In this document: piece after piece, positions 17,022 through 26,110 of the stretch
Numbering within the stretch: position 1 is the stretch's first letter
Layout of the letters: every line of letters begins with the position of its first letter
Assembly (NCBI RefSeq): GCF_003752415.1
Contig: NZ_RKHG01000001.1
Location: 3,348,001-3,412,000 of the forward strand
Length of the DNA: 64,000 nucleotides
Direction of reading: 5' to 3'
Source of the DNA: Luteococcus japonicus
Lineage (GTDB): Bacteria; Actinomycetota; Actinomycetes; Propionibacteriales; Propionibacteriaceae
Program-made: the position numbers and the translations under genes
The notes under the pieces: generated by a model
What the model was told of the DNA's origin: nothing
Seen by the model: only the letters and a program-made list of their open reading frames with translations
The model's database searches: none

Positions 17022-17027
17022 AGCCTA
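17022..17027 (-). promoter_or_regulatory. -10 box TAGGCT of oligopeptidase B
   Basis: TAGGCT on the minus strand is 7 bases before the ATG at 17014. No ribosome site is present. Confidence 0.6.
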
Positions 17028-17220
17028 GTGCGGCCCCTCGGAACCCGGGTTTGGGTTGAGGGACGGAGCGTGTAAAGATGTGTGCGGGAGTACTCTTGAC
17101 TTTCACCGGCCTGTTCACGCCCTGAATTCAGGCGAGTTCGGTTCCGCTAGCAGTGCCCCCGCCGTCGCCGCCTCCATGCGGTGCGGGAGAACACCCCGGA
17201 CTCCCCGAGAGGATCCTTCG

Positions 17221-18564
17221 TTGACGCCCACCTCTTCCAAGAAGGCAGCAGCCACCGACGACGCCGTCGTCGAGCAGCCTGCCGCCAAGAAGACCGCTGC
17301 CCGCAAGACGACCGCCCGCAAGACGGCCTCCGCGGCCGCGGGCACGGCCAAGAAGGCCACCAAGCGCACCACCAAGGCCGCCGCCAAGAAGGGCGCGCCC
17401 GGTGAAGAGGTCGTCACCATCGGTGGAGCGGTCGAGGGTGAGAACCTCGAGGTCGTCGTCAAGCGTGATGGCGATGACGTGGTCCTCACCGTCGGCGGCA
17501 AGAAGCGCACCCTGGACGACGTCGACGAGGCCGCCTTCAAGCCCGAGGAGACCGCCAAGGAGGAGAAGGAGCTCGTCGAGGAGTCGAAGGGCTTCGTCGT
17601 CTCCGACGCGGATGACACCGACGAGCCCGAGCAGCAGGTCATGGTGGCCGGTGCCACCGCAGACCCTGTCAAGGACTACCTGAAGCAGATCGGCAAGGTT
17701 GCCCTGCTGAATGCCGAGATGGAGGTGGAGCTGGCCAAGCGCATCGAGGCTGGCCTCTTCGCCGAGGAGCAGATCAACGACCCGGCCATCAAGGTGAAGG
17801 CCTCCGACCTGGAGGACTTCGAGTGGATTGCCGCCGACGGCAAGCGCGCCAAGAACCACCTGCTGGAGGCCAACCTGCGTCTGGTGGTCTCGCTGGCCAA
17901 GCGCTACACCGGCCGCGGCATGCTCTTCCTGGACCTGATCCAGGAGGGCAACCTGGGCCTGATCCGTGCGGTTGAGAAGTTCGACTACACCAAGGGCTAC
18001 AAGTTCTCCACCTATGCAACCTGGTGGATCAAGCAGGCCATCACCCGCGCCATGGCAGACCAGGCCCGCACCATCCGTATCCCGGTGCACATGGTCGAGG
18101 TCATCAACAAGCTGGCCCGCGTGCAGCGCCAGATGCTCCAGGACCTGGGCCGCGAACCCACCCCGGAGGAGCTGGCCAAGGAACTCGACATGACCCCCGA
18201 GAAGGTCGTCGAGGTGCAGAAGTACGGGCGCGAACCCATCTCCCTGCACACTCCGCTGGGCGAGGACGGCGACAGCGAGTTCGGTGACCTGATCGAGGAC
18301 TCCGAGGCCATCGTTCCGGCGGATGCCGTGAACTTCACGCTGCTGCAGGAGCAGCTGCACGACGTGCTGGACACGCTCAGTGAGCGTGAGGCCGGCGTGG
18401 TCAGCATGCGCTTCGGCCTGACCGACGGCCAGCCGAAGACGCTGGACGAGATCGGCAAGGTCTATGGCGTCACCCGCGAGCGCATCCGCCAGATCGAGAG
18501 CAAGACGATGAGCAAGCTGCGTCACCCGTCGCGCTCCCAGGTGCTGCGGGACTACCTCGACTGA
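17221..18564 (+). CDS. rpoD: principal RNA polymerase sigma factor RpoD (SigA/HrdB)
   Basis: About 447 residues from a TTG at 17221 placed after GAGAGGATCC. The N-terminal 60 residues are a Lys/Ala/Thr-rich tail ([20 protein letters not shown]), followed by acidic region 1.1, typical of HrdB-type principal sigma factors. Region 1.2 begins [29 protein letters not shown]. Region 2 has [44 protein letters not shown]. Region 3 covers [13 protein letters not shown]. Region 4 has [44 protein letters not shown]. It recognises housekeeping promoters. An upstream ATG (17176) and GTG are in frame, but the intervening residues are not conserved-looking, so the start is the main uncertainty. Confidence 0.95.
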   Translation: MTPTSSKKAAATDDAVVEQPAAKKTAARKTTARKTASAAAGTAKKATKRTTKAAAKKGAPGEEVVTIGGAVEGENLEVVVKRDGDDVVLTVGGKKRTLDDVDEAAFKPEETAKEEKELVEESKGFVVSDADDTDEPEQQVMVAGATADPVKDYLKQIGKVALLNAEMEVELAKRIEAGLFAEEQINDPAIKVKASDLEDFEWIAADGKRAKNHLLEANLRLVVSLAKRYTGRGMLFLDLIQEGNLGLIRAVEKFDYTKGYKFSTYATWWIKQAITRAMADQARTIRIPVHMVEVINKLARVQRQMLQDLGREPTPEELAKELDMTPEKVVEVQKYGREPISLHTPLGEDGDSEFGDLIEDSEAIVPADAVNFTLLQEQLHDVLDTLSEREAGVVSMRFGLTDGQPKTLDEIGKVYGVTRERIRQIESKTMSKLRHPSRSQVLRDYLD

Positions 18565-18637
18565 GCACCCGCCCTGCCTCAAGGCGGCCGTCCGGACTCC
18601 ACGGGGCGGCAGCTTTTCGCTGTGCGTCGGCTCTCGC

Positions 18638-18643
18638 TAGGCT
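18638..18643 (+). promoter_or_regulatory. -10 box TAGGCT of the GNAT gene
   Basis: TAGGCT lies exactly 7 bases before the ATG at 18651, with no ribosome site, indicating a leaderless transcript. Confidence 0.6.
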
Positions 18644-18650
18644 CACGGGC

Positions 18651-19172
18651 ATGTCCAAGACCCCGTACCGCATCAAGCGCGCAGAGCACCCCGTCGAGAT
18701 CGAGGGGGCCGTGCGGGCCGTGGCGCAAGCCTGGCAGGAGTCCTTCGCGGACCTGTTGCCCGCCGAGGTGCTCGAGGCCCGCGGCCGTGAGGGTGTCGTG
18801 CAGCGCCGCGCCATGGAATGGGCGCTGGCCAGCCAGGAGGGCAGCTGGTTCTGGATCCTGATGGACTCGCGCGACCAGCGGGTGGTGGGCACGGCCTGCG
18901 CCCTGCCAGCCCGAGACGACGATGCTCCCGAGATCCTCGAACTGGTGACCCTGTACATCACCGACGAGGTGAAGGGCTCCGGCGCCGCGGCCGCCATCCT
19001 GGAGATGGCGATCGGCGACATGGATGCCTACCTGTGGGTGCTCGAGGGCAATGACCGGGCGATCGCCTTCTACCGCAAGCACGGATTCGAGCTGGACGGT
19101 GCCAGCCGTTCCAGAGACGATCTGTGTGGTGCCACCGAGCTGAGGATGGTCCGTCACAGTACCGGCGACTGA
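18651..19172 (+). CDS. GNAT family N-acetyltransferase
   Basis: A 173-residue single-domain acetyltransferase. The fold order is visible: an N-terminal helix region with AQAWQESFADLLPAEVLE, central strands with VVGTACALPARDD and ILELVTLYITDEVKGSGAAAAILEMA (motif A; the R/Q-x2-G-x-G/A loop is replaced by KGSGAAAAI), then WVLEGNDRAIAFYRKHGFELDG, the usual motif B with its Asn, Tyr and Gly-Phe. Members move an acetyl group from acetyl-CoA to an amine; the acceptor is unknown here. It stands alone between rpoD and a convergent FUSC gene. Confidence 0.88.
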   Translation: MSKTPYRIKRAEHPVEIEGAVRAVAQAWQESFADLLPAEVLEARGREGVVQRRAMEWALASQEGSWFWILMDSRDQRVVGTACALPARDDDAPEILELVTLYITDEVKGSGAAAAILEMAIGDMDAYLWVLEGNDRAIAFYRKHGFELDGASRSRDDLCGATELRMVRHSTGD

Positions 19173-19187
19173 CACGGGCAGGCCGCG

Positions 19188-20600
19188 TCAGCTGCTTCTC
19201 CGGGTCTTCCGCTCGGCTTCCATGGCGGCCAGCGTCTTCGCGTCCAGCCGCGGCAGGACCTGGGTGGCCTCGTCGTCGTCGAGGAAGTCGACGGCCGTGG
19301 TGGGCGTGTTGCGGCGCCGCAGGGCACGGGCACGCATCCGTTCGTGGCGGAAGCGGTCGACGGTGTTGGTCCGTGGCCCGATTCGCCCGTCGGTGAGGCG
19401 ACGGCCGAGCTGGGAGGCCTTCCAACGGTCGCGCACCCGGACGCGGGCGTCGACGTCTAGTTGCTGCAGTACCTGGTCGAGTGAGGCGAGGATCCCTCCG
19501 CCCAGCAACCACTGGTCCCCGAGATGATCGGCGGCCGCCATCAGCTCGGCGATCTGGGCCCGGGTGTCGCGTAATTGGCGATAGTTGACCACGAAGGCCT
19601 GGTGGGCCTTGGCCTCGTTCCCGTTGGCCTCGGCCTCCACCATCGTCCCGAAGGCATCCAGGCAGTCTCCGAGCCGACGCAGCATCATGGCCACGGCCTG
19701 CTGGACGTCGTCGTCGAAGGGCTGGTCGGGGCGGGTGGCGAGGCCGAGCGACGGATGTACGGGGGAGGGCGCATGCCGTTCCATGGCCAGGAAGATGCCC
19801 CGCAGGCTGAGCAGGCAGCTCTCCAGGGTGTTCAGGCCGCTGGTGAGGATCGGGGAGATGTCCGCGGTGCCGACGGCGCGGGTGTTGAACTTGCGCACAT
19901 CGCTCAGCCTGGTCACTTGCTGGCCGGCCTTCGAGAGCTGCGTGGTGAGCGAACGGGCCTCGTCGATCCACCCCGCCACGACTGGTCGGTCGACCCGTCC
20001 CGTCTCCATTGACTCTGCCGCCCTGTGCAGCAGGTCGCGTTGGGAGCTCGCTGCCCGGCGTACTGCCGAAGACGCGGACCGGAAGGGGACTGCCGGGGGT
20101 AGCAGGATCGGGAAGACGATGCCCACCACGGTGCCGATCAGAGTGGCCACGACGCGGGTTTCGGCGGCCACGTCGGTTCCCTGGCCCAGGATCAGCATGG
20201 CGGAGATCGGCATCTCGAGCGCCGAGTCGCCCAGCCGCAGGAGCCGGGCCAGCGCCAGCGCGCTGAAGATCACCAGACCAAGGCTCCACCAGTGCATGCC
20301 GAACAGGTAGGTCGTCAGCAGGGCCAGACCCACGCCGGAGCTGACCGCCACCACGCGCAAGGCGCCCTTCTTGAAGGTGCTCGCCACGCTCGCCTGCATC
20401 ACCAGCAGGGCGGTCAGCGAGCTGGTGAGGTCGATCGGGCCATGGACCAGGGCACGGGTGAGGACATGGGCGAGAACCGAGGCGATCGCGAGCTTCGCCA
20501 TGTTGCCGAGGACCGGCGCGACCCGCGCGAGCACCTCCTGGCGTCCCGCCGGGCGGGTGGGCCACAGGAGGTCCAACAGGCGCTTCCACTGCTCATTCAT
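19188..20600 (-). CDS. FUSC family (aromatic-acid-exporter-like) membrane protein
   Basis: A 470-residue protein. The N-terminal 180 residues contain about five or six hydrophobic helices (LAIASVLAHVLTRALVHGP, VVAVSSGVGLALLTTYLFGM, LGLVIFSALALARLL, VVATLIGTVVGIVFPILLPP) in the layout of FUSC/ArAE proteins. The remainder is a helical cytoplasmic domain with long coiled segments, ending in a basic tail (EAERKTRRSS). Family members export aromatic carboxylic acids or related compounds, but the substrate here is unproven. A TAGACT box lies 9 bases before the ATG. It is convergent with the GNAT gene, whose stop is only 15 bases away. Confidence 0.82.
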   Translation of the reverse strand: MNEQWKRLLDLLWPTRPAGRQEVLARVAPVLGNMAKLAIASVLAHVLTRALVHGPIDLTSSLTALLVMQASVASTFKKGALRVVAVSSGVGLALLTTYLFGMHWWSLGLVIFSALALARLLRLGDSALEMPISAMLILGQGTDVAAETRVVATLIGTVVGIVFPILLPPAVPFRSASSAVRRAASSQRDLLHRAAESMETGRVDRPVVAGWIDEARSLTTQLSKAGQQVTRLSDVRKFNTRAVGTADISPILTSGLNTLESCLLSLRGIFLAMERHAPSPVHPSLGLATRPDQPFDDDVQQAVAMMLRRLGDCLDAFGTMVEAEANGNEAKAHQAFVVNYRQLRDTRAQIAELMAAADHLGDQWLLGGGILASLDQVLQQLDVDARVRVRDRWKASQLGRRLTDGRIGPRTNTVDRFRHERMRARALRRRNTPTTAVDFLDDDEATQVLPRLDAKTLAAMEAERKTRRSS

Positions 20601-20609
20601 ATGACGTCC

Positions 20610-20615
20610 AGTCTA
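20610..20615 (-). promoter_or_regulatory. -10 box TAGACT of the FUSC gene
   Basis: TAGACT on the minus strand is 9 bases upstream of the ATG at 20600. The intervening bases do not form a ribosome site. Confidence 0.5.
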
Positions 20616-20686
20616 GGAGGGCCTTCCATGTCTCCGCTGTGGATCCGCCGACAGCGTGCTGAGTGGTGACATCTCACGAAAAGGTC

Positions 20687-20692
20687 TAGTGT
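20687..20692 (+). promoter_or_regulatory. -10 box TAGTGT of the GST-like gene, with GTGACA as possible -35
   Basis: TAGTGT is exactly 7 bases before the ATG at 20700. GTGACA at 20666-20671 is a plausible -35 element with a short 15-base spacer. A leaderless transcript is expected. Confidence 0.55.
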
Positions 20693-20699
20693 TGGTTGA

Positions 20700-21671
20700 A
20701 TGAGCAATCAAGAGCGCGCCGAACAACATCAGGGTGGGGTCTACTCCTCCAAGGGGAACCCATTCGAGCGGGACACCCGCTACATCACCACTCGGATCGT
20801 GCGCCAGCCGACGCCCGGCCAGGATGCCGTCGCGGTGGAACCCGGCCGCTACCGCCTGATTGCGGCCAAGGCCTGCCCCTGGGCCAACCGAGCCCTGATC
20901 GTGCGTCGTCTCCTGGGCCTGGAGGAGGTCATCTCCGTGGGGATGCCCGGTCCGACCCACGATGCCGACTCGTGGACCTTCGGCCTGGATCCCGACGGCC
21001 TGGACCCGGTGTTGCGCATCCCGCGGATCAAGGACGCCTATCGGGCGCGTGACCCGCACTACTCGCGCGGGATCACGGTGCCCGCCATCGTCGACGTGAC
21101 CACTGGCAAGGTCGTCACCAACGACTACGCCCAGATCACCCTGGACTTCTCGACCGAGTGGACCGAGTTCCACCGCGAGGGCGCTCCCGACCTCTACCCC
21201 GAGCACCTCCGCGAGGAGATGGACGCCGTGATGAAGCGCATCTTCACCGAGGTGAACAATGGCGTCTACCGCTGCGGCTTCGCCGGCACGCAAGAGGCCT
21301 ACGATGCCGCCTACGACCGGCTGTGGACCGCGCTGGACTGGCTTGAGGAGCGACTGGCGAGGCAGCGATTCCTGATGGGCGAGAACATCACCGAGGCCGA
21401 CGTGCGGCTGTTCACCACCCTGGTGCGCTTCGATGCCGTCTACCACGGCCACTTCAAGTGCAATCGCAACAAGCTGGCCGAGATGCCGGTGCTGTGGGGC
21501 TACGCCCGCGACCTCTACCAGACCCCCGGATTCGGCGACACCGTCGACTTCCAGCAGATCAAGGAGCACTACTACGTGGTGCACACGGACCTGAACCCGC
21601 TGTCGATCATCCCCAAGGGGCCGGACCTGTCTGGGTGGCTGACGCCGCACGGACGCGAGGCCCTGTCCTGA
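20700..21671 (+). CDS. glutathione S-transferase-like glutathionyl-hydroquinone reductase (YqjG/ECM4 family)
   Basis: A 323-residue protein of the Xi-class GST family. The thioredoxin-like domain contains the catalytic ACPWANR motif (Cys 59) and the cis-proline loop GITVPAIVDVTTGKVVTNDY. The all-alpha C-terminal domain has EEVNNGVYRCGFAGTQEAYDAAY (as FTEVNNGVYRCGFAG) and LMGENITEADVRLFTTLVRFDAVYHGHFKCN, diagnostic of this family. In other bacteria these enzymes reduce glutathionyl-hydroquinones. Actinobacteria generally use mycothiol, so the physiological thiol here is uncertain. It is a monocistronic gene with its own leaderless promoter. A broken carnitine-acyltransferase-like gene begins 77 bases downstream. 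Confidence 0.9.
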   Translation: MSNQERAEQHQGGVYSSKGNPFERDTRYITTRIVRQPTPGQDAVAVEPGRYRLIAAKACPWANRALIVRRLLGLEEVISVGMPGPTHDADSWTFGLDPDGLDPVLRIPRIKDAYRARDPHYSRGITVPAIVDVTTGKVVTNDYAQITLDFSTEWTEFHREGAPDLYPEHLREEMDAVMKRIFTEVNNGVYRCGFAGTQEAYDAAYDRLWTALDWLEERLARQRFLMGENITEADVRLFTTLVRFDAVYHGHFKCNRNKLAEMPVLWGYARDLYQTPGFGDTVDFQQIKEHYYVVHTDLNPLSIIPKGPDLSGWLTPHGREALS

Positions 21672-21748
21672 CGCGGATTCGCCGCGAGTGTCTGCAGCAG
21701 CGGCCACACCGAGGTGAGCCCTGAGCACCAGTAGCCCAAGGAGTCATC

Positions 21749-23460
21749 GTGACCCGCCTGCCCGTACCCCCACTCGAGTAGTCGCTGACGAGCTTCCTCG
21801 ACGCAACCCGCGTGCTGCTCGACGACGAGCAGTACCAGCGAACCCAGCAGTTGGTGCGCGACTTCTCTGAGGGCGAGGGCACCCAGTGCCAGGCTGAGCT
21901 CGAGGGCTTCGCCGAGGCTGAGTGCGCCGAAGGGCGCAACTGGATGTCCGAGATGTGGCTCGAGGCCTATCTGGCCGGCCGCACCCCGGTCACCCTCACC
22001 AGCAATGTCGGCTTCTCCCTGCCCCTGACCACCGACGAGTCGCTCGGCGACCCGATCGAGCGGGCCGCGGACCTGTTGGTGCGCTGCGCCGCCACCCATC
22101 TGGAGCACCTGCGCAGCGAGACGTCCGAGCAGCTCACCGCGCGAGGCGCACCGCTGTGCATGCAGCGATGGCGATATCTCGCCGGTGGCGCCCGTCACCC
22201 GCCTGCTGACATCGACGGCTTCCTGCCCGGGCCAACCGACGCGGCCAACGCAGCGTGCTGGTGCTGTGGAAGGGCAATGCGGCCACGGTGGCGATCAGCG
22301 ACGCACACGGCCAGCCGCTGTCGCGCGCAGCCGTCGGCGCTGCCCTGCGCGAGATCACCGCCCTGGCGCCCGTCGACGGTCTGGGCTTCGCGGACATGTC
22401 CTTCCTGGGTGGGGAGCAGCTCGCCCCGCATCTGGCGCAGCTGTGTTGTGACGAGCTCAATGCCGCCACCTACCGCGCCGTCACCGAGGCCGTCTTCGGC
22501 TTCACCCTCGACGACCGGCCCGCAGACGAGGACGAGCACCTGCGCCGCTCCGTCTTCCAGGTGGGCATGGCCTGGGCCTACAAGCCGTCCACCTTCCTGG
22601 TCAGCCTGGCCGACGACTTCGTCGGGATGCACGTGGAACACACCATCGTGGACGGTGGGACCCTCAAGACCTCGATCGAGCGCGCGCAGCAGCTGGTCGC
22701 CGACACCACCGCCACCGAGCAGGTGGCGCGATGGCAGCAGCTCGCCTGGGCCTGGCCCGAGGCCCTTGAGGAACAGGTCGCCGACCAGATCGACCAGGTC
22801 CGTCATGCTGCGGCGAGCCACCGCGTCCGGACGCACCGTGTACCGACGCTGCCGCAGGCCGAGATCGGCATCAGGATGAGCCACGACGCCGGCATTCAGT
22901 TCGTGCTGCTCTATGCCCAACTGGCGACCTATGGCCGGGTGCGCAGCACCTATGAGGCGGTCGACATGCGCGAGTACCAGGCGGGGCGCACCGAATGCCT
23001 GCGTCCCAACACGATCGCCGCCGTCGCCCTCGCCACCGCCATGCGCGACGGCGACGCCACCGTCGAGCACCTGCACGCTGCACTCGCCGCCCATCGCGCC
23101 GGCGTGATCGCCTGCAAGACCGGACAGGCCTTCGACCGCCACCTCTTCGCCCTCCGGTCCGTCGCCCGGAAGCTGGGCCACAACCCGCAGCTGTTCGCCG
23201 GCGAGGGCTACCGGGCCCTGACCAGCGACCTGCTCAGCACCACCTCCTTGGGGGACCAGGCCCAGATCGTGCGCTATGCCTTCGCACCCGCCATCACCGG
23301 CGGCATCGGCGTCGACTACAACGCCTTCGATGGCGAGTACGAGTTCTGCCTCAGCGTGGATGACGCCACGGTGGAGCGCCTCGACGAGTTCGTCGCGAAT
23401 CTCCACGAGGGGGCGCGTCGACTCTTCGAAGTGGTCGTCAGCGCAGGCCGGGCAGCCTGA
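21749..23460 (+). pseudogene. choline/carnitine O-acyltransferase-like gene, disrupted by a nonsense codon and a frameshift
   Basis: From GTG 21749, preceded by AAGGAG, the frame reads VTRLPVPPLE then TAG (21779-21781), then SLTSFLDATRVLLDDEQYQRTQQLVRDF, matching the usual N-terminus of the family. Near 22200-22250 the family-like sequence moves to another frame and continues to 23460. That part holds VEHTIVDGG (the region of the catalytic His), the YEAVDMREYQAGRTECLRP motif and a GIGVDYNAFDG C-terminal motif. Both lesions must be bypassed to make a full-length product of about 570 residues, so this looks like a pseudogene. Sequencing error for either lesion cannot be excluded. Functional members transfer acyl groups between CoA and carnitine or choline. 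Confidence 0.8.
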
Positions 23461-23496
23461 ACCGGGCCGGGCACCCGCCCCGGCTCCGGCTCAGGC

Positions 23497-25293
23497 TCAC
23501 AGCGACGGGCTGTGGGCCAACAGGTCGCGGGTGTAGGGGTGCTGCGGGCGGTCCAGCACGTCGCTGACCGCCCCCGCCTCCACCAGTCGGCCATGCTGGA
23601 GCACCAGGACCCGGTCGGCGATGGAACGCACCAGTGGCAGGTCATGGGTGACGAAGAGCATCGAGACCTTCCTCTCGGCCTTGATCCGTGCCAGCAACTC
23701 CACGATCGAGCCCTGGATGGACACGTCGAGGGCGGAGGTGATCTCGTCGCAGACCAGCAGGTCGGGACGGGTGGCGAGGGCGCGCGCGATGGCGACGCGC
23801 TGGCGTTCACCGCCCGAGAGGCGGTTGGTGCGCAGGGTCAGCAAGCCGGCGTCCAGCTGCACCTGGTCGAGGAGCTCCGCGGCCTGTTCGCGGGCGTCAC
23901 GTCCCTTTGCGATCCCGAAGAGCTCAAGCGGACGCACCAGGATCTGTTGCACCGTGCGTCGGGGGTTCAGCGAGAGGTAGGGGTTCTGGAAGATGTACTG
24001 GACGCGCTGGCGTTGCTCGCTGGTGCGCCGGCGTGCGGCAGGCGCCAGCTGCTCACCGTCGACGGCGATCGAGCCCTGCCACTGCTTGTGGATGCCGCCC
24101 ACACAGCGCGAGATGGAGGTCTTACCGGACCCGGACTCGCCCACCAGCGCCACCACCTCCTGCCGGGCGACGTCGAAGCCGACGTCGTGCACCACCTGGC
24201 TGGCGCCGTAGTGCACGTCGAGGTGCTCAACGCTCAGCACCACCTCGCGCGGCCGGTCGGCGGGGGTGTCGGACACGACGCGATCTCGGGGGTCCCAGTC
24301 GCCCAGTTCGTTGGTTCGCAGACAGCGCGCACGATGGGCGGGGCCCACCTCGACATCGGCGGGGGACGTGCTGGCGCAGGACTCGACGGCGAAGGTGCAG
24401 CGGTCGTGGAAGCGACAGCCCTGGGGCCGATCACCCGGCGAGGGGGTGCGGCCGGGGATGCCACTGAGCAGCCAGGCGACGTCCAGATGTGGGATGGCGG
24501 CCAGCAGGGCGCGGGTGTAGGGGTGACGCGGGTTGCGGAAGATCTCCTGCACCGGGCCCTGCTCCACCACCTGCCCCGCGTACATCACGGCGACGCGCTG
24601 CGCGATGGTGGACACCACGGCCAGGTCGTGGCTGACGTAGAGCGCGCCCACCTCGAAGCGGCGGCACAGCTGCAGCAGCGTCTCCAGCACCATCGCCTGG
24701 GTGGTCACGTCCAGCCCGGTGGTGGGCTCGTCGAGCACCAGCACCTTGGGTCGCGGCAGGAACATCATCGCCAGGGCGACGCGCTGCACCTGTCCGCCGG
24801 ACAGCTGGTGGGGATAGCGCGCCAGGAAGTCGTCGTCGGCCTCCAGGCCCACCTCGGGCAGGATCTCGCGGATCCTGCGGTCGCGCTCGGAGGGGGTGCC
24901 GATGGCATGCAGGTCGAGCAGCTCGCGCAGCTGGGCACCGATGCGGATGGCCGGGTTGAGCGCGGAACTGGGGTCCTGGGGCACGTAGCCGATCTCCACC
25001 CCGCGCAGGCGACGGACGGAGCTCGGGTCCAGCTCGCGGATGCTGTGGCCTGCCACCCGGATGTCACCCCCGGTGATCCGAGCCCCGGTCCGGGCGTAGC
25101 CGAGCAGGGCAGTGCCGGTGGTCGTCTTCCCGGACCCGGACTCGCCGACCAGGCCGAGCACCTCGCCGGGGTACAGCACCAGGTCGACGTCCTCGACGAC
25201 GGCCACCCCTGTGCGCTCGAGACTGACCTGCATTCCGGTGACCGTGCTGATGGGTCGTGCATTGGCCGTGGCGACCTCGTCGGTGGTGTTCAT
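23497..25293 (-). CDS. dipeptide/oligopeptide-type ABC transporter, fused double ATPase
   Basis: A 598-residue protein with two complete ABC ATPase domains, equivalent to DppD plus DppF in one chain. Domain 1 has GESGSGKTTTG (about 50-60), LSGGQVQRVALAM and VLVLDEPTTGLD. Between the domains is the peptide-importer-specific insert CRFHDRCTFAVESCAST with its cysteines. Domain 2 has GESGSGKTSISR, LSGGERQRVAIARAL and LLVCDEITSALD. It powers import through the two permeases encoded just upstream. It is the last gene of the four-gene operon and begins one base after the previous stop region. It lies convergent to the acyltransferase pseudogene. Confidence 0.93.
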   Translation of the reverse strand: MNTTDEVATANARPISTVTGMQVSLERTGVAVVEDVDLVLYPGEVLGLVGESGSGKTTTGTALLGYARTGARITGGDIRVAGHSIRELDPSSVRRLRGVEIGYVPQDPSSALNPAIRIGAQLRELLDLHAIGTPSERDRRIREILPEVGLEADDDFLARYPHQLSGGQVQRVALAMMFLPRPKVLVLDEPTTGLDVTTQAMVLETLLQLCRRFEVGALYVSHDLAVVSTIAQRVAVMYAGQVVEQGPVQEIFRNPRHPYTRALLAAIPHLDVAWLLSGIPGRTPSPGDRPQGCRFHDRCTFAVESCASTSPADVEVGPAHRARCLRTNELGDWDPRDRVVSDTPADRPREVVLSVEHLDVHYGASQVVHDVGFDVARQEVVALVGESGSGKTSISRCVGGIHKQWQGSIAVDGEQLAPAARRRTSEQRQRVQYIFQNPYLSLNPRRTVQQILVRPLELFGIAKGRDAREQAAELLDQVQLDAGLLTLRTNRLSGGERQRVAIARALATRPDLLVCDEITSALDVSIQGSIVELLARIKAERKVSMLFVTHDLPLVRSIADRVLVLQHGRLVEAGAVSDVLDRPQHPYTRDLLAHSPSL

Positions 25294-25294
25294 C

Positions 25295-26110
25295 TCAGGC
25301 TCCCTTGGCGCTGCGCTGGCCCAGGCCGTCGGCCAGGAGGTTGGTTCCGATGGTGAACAACCCGATCACCAGGACGGGGGCGAGCACGCCCCAGGGCTGC
25401 ACCAGCAGTCCCAGCCGGTTCTCGTCGGTCATCTTTCCCCAGTCGGCGGACCCCGGGTCGGTGGAGAAGCCGAGGAAGCCGATGCTGGCGATCATGCCGA
25501 TGGAGTAGGTGAGGCGCAGGCCGGCCTCCGCCAGCAGCGGCACCACCAGATTGGGGCCCAGTTCGGTGGTCAGGATTCGCCAGCGGTGCTCGCCGATCGC
25601 CTCCGCGGCGGCGATGAAGTCGTCGTCGACATAGGTGAGTGCCACGCCCCGAGCCACCCGGGCCACGCGGGGCGCGTGGGAAATGCCGACCACGGAGACG
25701 ACCACCCACCCGGTGGGCTGCTCGACGGCACTGAGCACCAGCAGGGTGATCAGGATCTGCGGGATGGCGAGCATGACGTCGTTGAGCCGCATCAGGGCCT
25801 CGTCGAGCCATCCACCCAGATAGGCGGCGAGAACACCCACCAGAACGCCGAGCGCGACGCCCAGGACGGTGGCGAGCAGCGCGAGCGTCAGGATGGAGCG
25901 ACCTCCCCACAGCAACCGGCTGAGCACGTCCTGCCCAAGGTGGTCGGTGCCCAGGAAGGCACCGGCGTCGGTGAAGGGCTTGCCGACGATGTCGTACTGC
26001 CCGTACGGAGCCAGCCAGGGGCCCGCCAGGGCCAGCGCCAGCACCACCAAGGTGATGGCGCCCCCGATGGCGATGCGCGGATCACGCAGCACGCCCACGA
26101 GGCGGCTCAT
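25295..26110 (-). CDS. ABC transporter permease, DppC-like
   Basis: A 271-residue inner-membrane permease with an N-terminal helix (IAIGGAITLVVLALALAGPWLAP), the DppC-type signature FLGTDHLGQDVLSRLLWGGRSIL, a hydrophobic core of four to five more helices, and the EAA-like loop AAEAIGEHRWRILTTELGPN that docks on the ATPase. Its ATG overlaps the stop of the preceding permease in an ATGA, indicating coupled translation. With its partner it forms the membrane channel of a peptide/nickel-family importer. Confidence 0.92.
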   Translation of the reverse strand: MSRLVGVLRDPRIAIGGAITLVVLALALAGPWLAPYGQYDIVGKPFTDAGAFLGTDHLGQDVLSRLLWGGRSILTLALLATVLGVALGVLVGVLAAYLGGWLDEALMRLNDVMLAIPQILITLLVLSAVEQPTGWVVVSVVGISHAPRVARVARGVALTYVDDDFIAAAEAIGEHRWRILTTELGPNLVVPLLAEAGLRLTYSIGMIASIGFLGFSTDPGSADWGKMTDENRLGLLVQPWGVLAPVLVIGLFTIGTNLLADGLGQRSAKGA

